Assembly: GCF_963082655.1 (NCBI RefSeq)
Contig: NC_081554.1
Coordinates: 53,185,609-53,249,608 of the forward strand
Direction of reading: 5' to 3'
Length of the DNA: 64,000 nt
Origin: Stomoxys calcitrans
Taxonomy: Eukaryota; Arthropoda; Insecta; Diptera; Muscidae
Shown here one piece after another: positions 59,255-64,000 of this stretch. Numbering within the stretch: position 1 is the stretch's first letter; every line of letters starts with the position of its first letter. Both the position numbers and the translations under genes were made by a program. The notes beneath the pieces are model-generated. The model ran no database searches and was not told the origin of the DNA. It saw only the letters and a list, made by a program, of their open reading frames with translations.

Positions 59255-60680
59255 TCAAGGTGTTAGAAGTGGAAGGGTGAACTTAAGAATATGCACATAG
59301 ACGACAAACTGGTGAAGACCAAGACCAGAGCTAATTCGCCATGCGACAACAAAGGCCGCGAGGATAATGGCGCAACTTCGCCTACTGATGGCAAATATAG
59401 GTGGGCTTCTCCCGAGGAGGCGGAGACTTTTAATGGAGACATGTAATAGCATCATCTCTATGGAAGTTAAATATGGGGCTAGACACTGCAGATCTCGGTA
59501 CAGAGGGCGGCGGCTCTTAGGGTCATATCATCCTACAAAACAGTGGCATAGCCAGCCGCCTTTGTAGTCGGAATGGTTCCGATAGACCTACAGGCCAGTT
59601 TTCACACCGCAAGGTGTAACACTCAGAGAGGACAAGGTGAGATATATACGGGTCATACGAGAGGAGACTAAGGAGAGACGGCAACAAAGGTGGAGCAATG
59701 AGAATCGGGCCAGGTGGACACGACGACTAATACCCGATGTACGGATGTGGATAGATAGGAAGAAAGGCGACGTCAACTAAAGGGTGATTTTTTTGAGGTT
59801 AGGATTTTCATGCATTAGTATTTGACAGATCACGTGGGATTTCAGACATGGTGTCAAAGAGAAAGATGCTCAGTATGCTTTGACATTTCATCATGAATAG
59901 ACTTACTAACGAGCAACGCTTGCAAATCATTGAATTTTATTACCAAAATCAGTGTTCGGTTCGAAATGTGTTCATTCACCGTAACGTTGCGTCCAACAGC
60001 ATCTTTGAAAAAATACGGTCCAATGATTCCACCAGCGTACAAACCACACCAAACAGTGCATTTTTCGGGATGCATGGGCAGTTCTTGAACGGCTTCTGGT
60101 TGCTCTTCACTCCAAATGCGGCAATTTTCCTTATTTACGTAGCCATTCAACCAGAAATGAGCCTCATCGCTGAACAAAATTTGTCGATTCACTGAAAATG
60201 ATTTCACTGAAAATGATTCACTGAAAATGATTTGCAAGCGTTGCTCGTTAGTAAGTCTATTCATGATGAAATGTCAAAGCATACTGAGCATCTTTCTCTT
60301 TGGCACCATGTCTGAAATCCCTCGTGATCTGTCAAATACTAATGCATGAAAATCCTAACCTCAAAAAAATCACCCTTTATTACGTCACACAGCTGTTGAC
60401 AGGCCATAATAACTTCCGGAAATACCGGCATAGAATGCGCAAATATGAGTATGAATGCGGAGGTCTGGATACAGACACAATGTCTATTACATGGATAATT
60501 ACCAGATATGGGGTCCACCTCGAAGTAATGTGAAAGCAGTTCCGAGGTGGAATTAATCCCCAGGGGTGATACAGGGTGGCTTTTTAGCCGGTACCGTTGA
60601 TAACGGAGTCCGGCATAAGGCATACTCGTCACATACGTAAAATATTTTCCTATCCTGACACAAAAAAAAAAAAAAAAAAA
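59255..60680 (+). mobile_element. R1-clade-like LINE, 5'-truncated, split by a mariner insertion
   Basis: The plus frames (with shifts) read TKAARIMAQLRLLMANIGG, RRRRLLMETCNSII, YRPVFTPQGVTLREDKV-like sequence and ENRARWTRRLIPDVRMWIDR up to 59779. After the mariner, at 60378, they continue YYVTQLLTGHNNFRKYRHRM and then a worn Cys segment. This is the RT thumb and C terminus of R1-type elements. A 3' UTR (GGTACCGTTGATAACGGAG..) ends in a ~20-A tail at 60661-60680. It begins mid-ORF, consistent with 5' truncation. Confidence 0.75.
59780..60377. mobile_element. Foldback mariner derivative (598 bp) with two 5' ends
   Basis: It is flanked by TA (59778-59779 and 60378-60379). The ends begin AAGGGTGATTTTTTTGAGG and are inverted for ~155 bp, so both arms include the transposase start MNRLTNEQRLQII (plus strand from 59893, minus strand from 60264). 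The left arm runs to YYQNQCSVRNVF; the interior is a minus-strand piece with LFSDEAHFWLNGYVNKENC (first catalytic Asp), EKCTVWCGLYAGGIIGPYFF and DAVGRNVTV. The C-terminal two-thirds of the catalytic domain is absent. It is related to the DD41D copy at 32031-32958 and cannot encode a complete transposase. Confidence 0.9.
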
Positions 60681-62128
60681 AACAAGTAAAAGCGTGCTAA
60701 GTTCAGCCGGGCCGAATCTTTGGGAACCCACCACCATAGATTCTGATAAAAAGTTATAGCAAAAATTAAAGTTTTTACGATCCGATCGAGGATGATAAGT
60801 AGACCGCTTTACATTGGAGATACATATTATAGACGGATTTAGATCGTATTTGGCACAAGTCGAAAAAGAACACCGCATGCAAAATTTCAGCCAAATCGGA
60901 CAAAAATTGCGGCTTGTAAGGACTTAAGAAGTCAAATCGGATGAAATTGAGGCTTCCAGGGGCTCAACAAGTCAAATTGGGAAGATCGGTTTATATGGAA
61001 GCTGTATCAGGTTATAGACCGATTCGGACCGTACTTGGCAAAGTTGTTGGAAGTCGTAACAGAACACAGCATGCAAAATTTCTGCCAAATCAGATGAAAA
61101 TTGTGGCTTCCAGGGACTCAAAAAGTCACATCGGGAGATCGGTTTATATGGTAGCTATATCAGGTTCTTGACCGATCTGAACGGTACTTGATACAGTTGT
61201 TGGAAGTCGTAACAGAACATTATGTTCAAAATTTCAGCCAAATCGAACAAAAATTGCGGCTTGTAAGGGCTCAAAAAGTCAAATCGGGAGATCGGTTTAT
61301 ATGGTAGCTATATCAGGTTCTTGACCGATCTGAACGGTACTTGATACAGTTGTTGGAAGTCGTAACAGAACATTATGTACAAAATTTCAGCCAAATCGAA
61401 CAAAAATTGCGGCTTGTAAGGGCTCAAGAAGTCAAATCGGGAGATCGGTTTATATGGGAGCTATATCAGGTTATATATCGATTTGGAGCGTTCTTGGCAC
61501 AGCTATTGGAAGTGATAACAGAACACTATCCTCAAAATTTCAGCTAAATCGGACAAAAAATGCGGCTTCCAGGGCCTTAAGAAGTCAAATCGGGAGATCG
61601 GTTTATATGGGAGCTATATCTAAATCTGAACCGATATGGCCCATTTGCAATCCCCAATGACCTACATCGATATTTAGTATCTGTGCAAAATTTCAAGCGG
61701 CTAGCTTTACGCTTTCAAACTCTATCGTTATTTCGACAGACGGACGGATGGACGGACATGGCTAGAACGACTCAGGACATCGAGACGATCAAGATTGTAT
61801 TGGGTTGCCCAAAAAGTAATTGCGGATTTTTTTAAAGAAAGTAAATGCATTTTTAATAAAACTTAGAATGAACTTTAATCAAAAATACTTTTTTACACTT
61901 TTTTTCTAAAGCAAGCTAAAAGTAACAGCTGATAACTGACAGAACAAAGAATGCAATTACAGAGTCACAAGCTGTGAAAAAATTTGTCAACGCCGACTGT
62001 ATGAAAAATCCGCAATTACTTTTTGGGCAACCCAATATATACTTTATGGGGTCCTAGCTCCATATTTCGAGGTGTTACAAACGGAATGACTAGATTAGTA
62101 TACCCCCATCCCATGTTGGTGGGTATAA
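60681..62128 (-). mobile_element. DINE-1-like element (E6), interrupted by a MITE
   Basis: The plus strand begins ACAAGTAAAAGCGTGCTAAG, TTCAGCCGGGCCGAA (3' hairpin) and CCCACCACCATAG. About six units follow (GGTTTATATGGGAGCTATATC), then CAGACGGACGGATGGACGGAC at ~61737. The 5' end ..CCCATGTTGGTGGGTATAA is at 62128. The MITE at 61800-62035 interrupts the TATATATACTTTATGGGG motif. Its 3' end directly abuts the LINE poly-A tail at 60680. Confidence 0.9.
61800..62035 (+). mobile_element. Mariner-derived MITE (236 bp), full copy 2
   Basis: It has the same length and nearly the same sequence as the copy at 15249-15484, with TA on both sides (61798-61799 and 62036-62037). The closeness of the two copies indicates relatively recent transposition. 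Confidence 0.95.
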
Positions 62129-62997
62129 AAAAGGTCAAGTTACTGTGTCCCTAACCTTTGGAGTTTAGAATTGTCCCTACCACCCCTTTCCAAATATGAA
62201 AAATAGTTCAGGGAGAACATTTGTGAATTTTCATAATTAAGCTAATTGGCGCTTCAAACAAAGCCCTATAAAAATATTTCCATTGCGAGTTGCTCATCAA
62301 CGATATGAGTTGTAGGACATGTGTTCTTGCCATTTTCAGTCCATATAACAACTTCAAGTGGCATTTTTCATTTCATCTTCTCATTGCCAATGGCATTGTC
62401 AACGGCGATATCTTAGTTGTCCAAGCTACACACACGCCGGGGATAAGAGCATTCCAATGATATGCTCCACACATCATATTACACACAGCATTGCAGTATA
62501 CTGTCTTCCTGCTTGTATTTCAAAGAGAGAGAGAGAATGAATGCCCACATGAGTAGAAGAATGAACAAACCATGGAAACATCCTTTAAACAGTGAGAAAT
62601 ATGGCAAATATATATGAATAGCTTTTATGTCATCGCATATTTGCTCGTGTGTACGTGTGTTTTACACAAGTGAGATAACTTTTCTCCATAGAGGTTTCCT
62701 TTTTTTTGTCATATTTTATCATTCTTTTTTTTTCTTTTGGCTGCACAAACTTGAGGTTTAATCCATTCAATGTCCCATTGTTTGTAGCCATATGTGTGGG
62801 TCTTTGTAGTATTTTTCCTTACGCTTGGCTAAGTATCCGATGACATGGTTAAAAGTCGATACCATCGATCGAAATGGCTGCTCAAATGAACTTATGCTAT
62901 TGAAAGCAAACATTGCATGGTTGCTTAGGGGCCCAGAGGACTTTCTGGTACGGCACTTGAGTGGAATTTGATTATAAAAAGTTATAGTTTATTAATC
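62129..62997. other. No gene seen
   Basis: AT-rich sequence with a GAGAGAGAGAGA run (62525-62536) and a T-rich stretch (62700-62740). No coding signal was recognised. Confidence 0.5.
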
Positions 62998-63115
62998 AGG
63001 AGCATGTCCGTGTATGACGCCAAATATCTGGGTAAAAATGAGGACAAGAATATCGGAAAAAAATTTTAGTAATACTGGTGATATTTTTTAGGTATCCAGC
63101 CATAAAAAACTTCCC
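62998..63115 (+). mobile_element. SINE family A, very degenerate head
   Basis: AGGAGCATGTCCGTGTATGACGCCAAATATCTGGG aligns with the SINE head after the A box, and AATACTGGTGATATTTTTTAGG with the CTGGCAACATTTGTGAGG body. The B box is destroyed. Confidence 0.5.
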
Positions 63116-63279
63116 CACTTAGTGGTAAGCATAAGCCATGTCCAAACTGAAACGTTAGTAGACGACATGGGAATGAGAGCAGAGACAACGGAGGACATGT
63201 TGAGACTTTTGATGAAAATGCATTATCCACAGGATACGACGGGACTAACGGAGACACCGCAATCTTAGAATAATGAGGT

Positions 63280-64000
63280 TGATCGAAAGGTTATCGTAAT
63301 GGAATTTATGGTCAAGGAAGCCTGGAGAAGCTTCAAACCATTCGAGTCACCCGGACCTGATGGGATATTTCCGGCGTTACTACAGAAGGACGCGGACTAT
63401 ATGGCGGCTCATTAGGCCACTATTTTCATAGCGTGCCTAAGACTTGCTTATACTCCGAAAGCCTTGCAGGAAGCAAGGGTGCTTTTATACCCAAGCTCGG
63501 CAAGGCAAGTTATGAGACACCAAAGGCCTACAGACCTATAAGCCTTAAGTCCTTTCTACTCAAAACCACGGAACGTATTGTGATAACCATGATAAAGAGA
63601 AGGGCATCCAGAACCCAGGGATTGAGATCTGTTTTCGACTGCCTGACCATAATACGATCCTGCAGGCAGACATCAGGGCTATCACGGAATACGTAAGATT
63701 GTGTGGTGTTCATCCGAGGACTTCAAGTGTGAACATCTTTGCGGACAGTAAAATGGCCATCACGGCAATAACAACCAGGACGGTAAGGTCAAGAACAGTC
63801 TTGGAGATTAAGAAGAAGATTAGGGCCTTCTCTGAGAATGACACAATTCGGATCGTTTGGATGACCGGCCATAAGGAAGCAAGGGGGAATGAAAGAGCAG
63901 ATGATTTGGCGGTGAAGGCCAGAGGACTGCCCTCAATAATGTTGGTTAACCCGAAGCCTTTCGGGTCGACGCCGTCCGTATTAAGGGCGTGGTAAGGCTG
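63280..64000 (+). mobile_element. LINE ORF2: RT start fused to RNase H by internal deletion (runs off the window)
   Basis: Frames from ~63299 read VKEAWRSFKPFESPGPDGIFPALLQKDADYM (RT motif with PGPDG), then LGKASYETPKAYRPISLKSFLLKTTERIV (RT motif 2). At ~63660 the RT is abruptly replaced by SVNIFADSKMAITAITTR..IRIVWMTGHKEARGNERADDLAV, an RNase H domain with its GNERADDLA end. The RT palm with YADD is missing, so the deletion removed the catalytic centre. The same RNase H family is at 57470-57769 on the other strand. The element continues beyond 64000. Confidence 0.85.

Overview
The window is nuclear DNA of a higher fly, most likely a calyptrate muscoid (Muscidae; house-fly or stable-fly group). 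The reasons are insect-type splice sites, CAG-rich coding exons, tRNA-derived SINEs, Tc1/mariner elements, degenerate RNase-H-bearing LINEs, and many copies of an element whose ends match the Drosophila DINE-1/INE-1 Helitron-like family. There is no bacterial gene organisation. Most open frames are chance frames through tandem repeats.

One host gene is recognisable. It lies on the minus strand and is read as the 5' part of a PDE5/6/11-type cyclic-nucleotide phosphodiesterase, most probably Pde11. Three coding exons fit in phase: 39272-38891 (starts MGQAASM, Q- and T-rich), 20117-19709 (Q-rich, ends in the conserved block up to DYFI) and 14245-14102 (opens KATRQVVDAW, ends TTPV). Introns of about 18.8 kb and 5.5 kb separate them. 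The GAF and catalytic domains are not in the window and must lie beyond position 1. A CAG-rich leader with a 167-codon upstream ORF lies just 5' of the start codon.

The rest is repeats. Layout: 1-3.2 kb, SINE, DINE and LINE remnants; 4.5-7.4 kb, DINE copies and a CTGT/CCGT microsatellite; 9.4-13.3 kb, SINEs in an ~865-bp tandem unit; 14.1-20.1 kb, exons 3 and 2 with a mariner MITE and a 3.6-kb DINE whose end is ~12 nt from a splice donor; 20.3-38.9 kb (intron 1), a duplicated 552-bp segment, a palindromic 31-bp minisatellite, AT-rich 19-bp arrays, dead LINEs, a DD41D mariner, SINEs and two DINEs; 38.9-39.8 kb, exon 1 and leader; 40-43.4 kb, AT-rich higher-order repeats; 45-46.5 kb, DINE; 47.9-49.4 kb, 42-bp satellite; 51-53.9 kb, ~350-bp satellite; 54-64 kb, SINE palindrome, LINE remnants and nested mariner/MITE/DINE insertions.

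I found no complete protein-coding gene, functional tRNA or rRNA gene, or CRISPR. The most unusual features are three unrelated tandem arrays that each carry a perfect dyad in nearly every unit, a foldback mariner derivative with two 5' ends inserted in a LINE reading frame, and a DINE next to a Pde11 splice donor. All family names come from reading the sequence; no database was searched.
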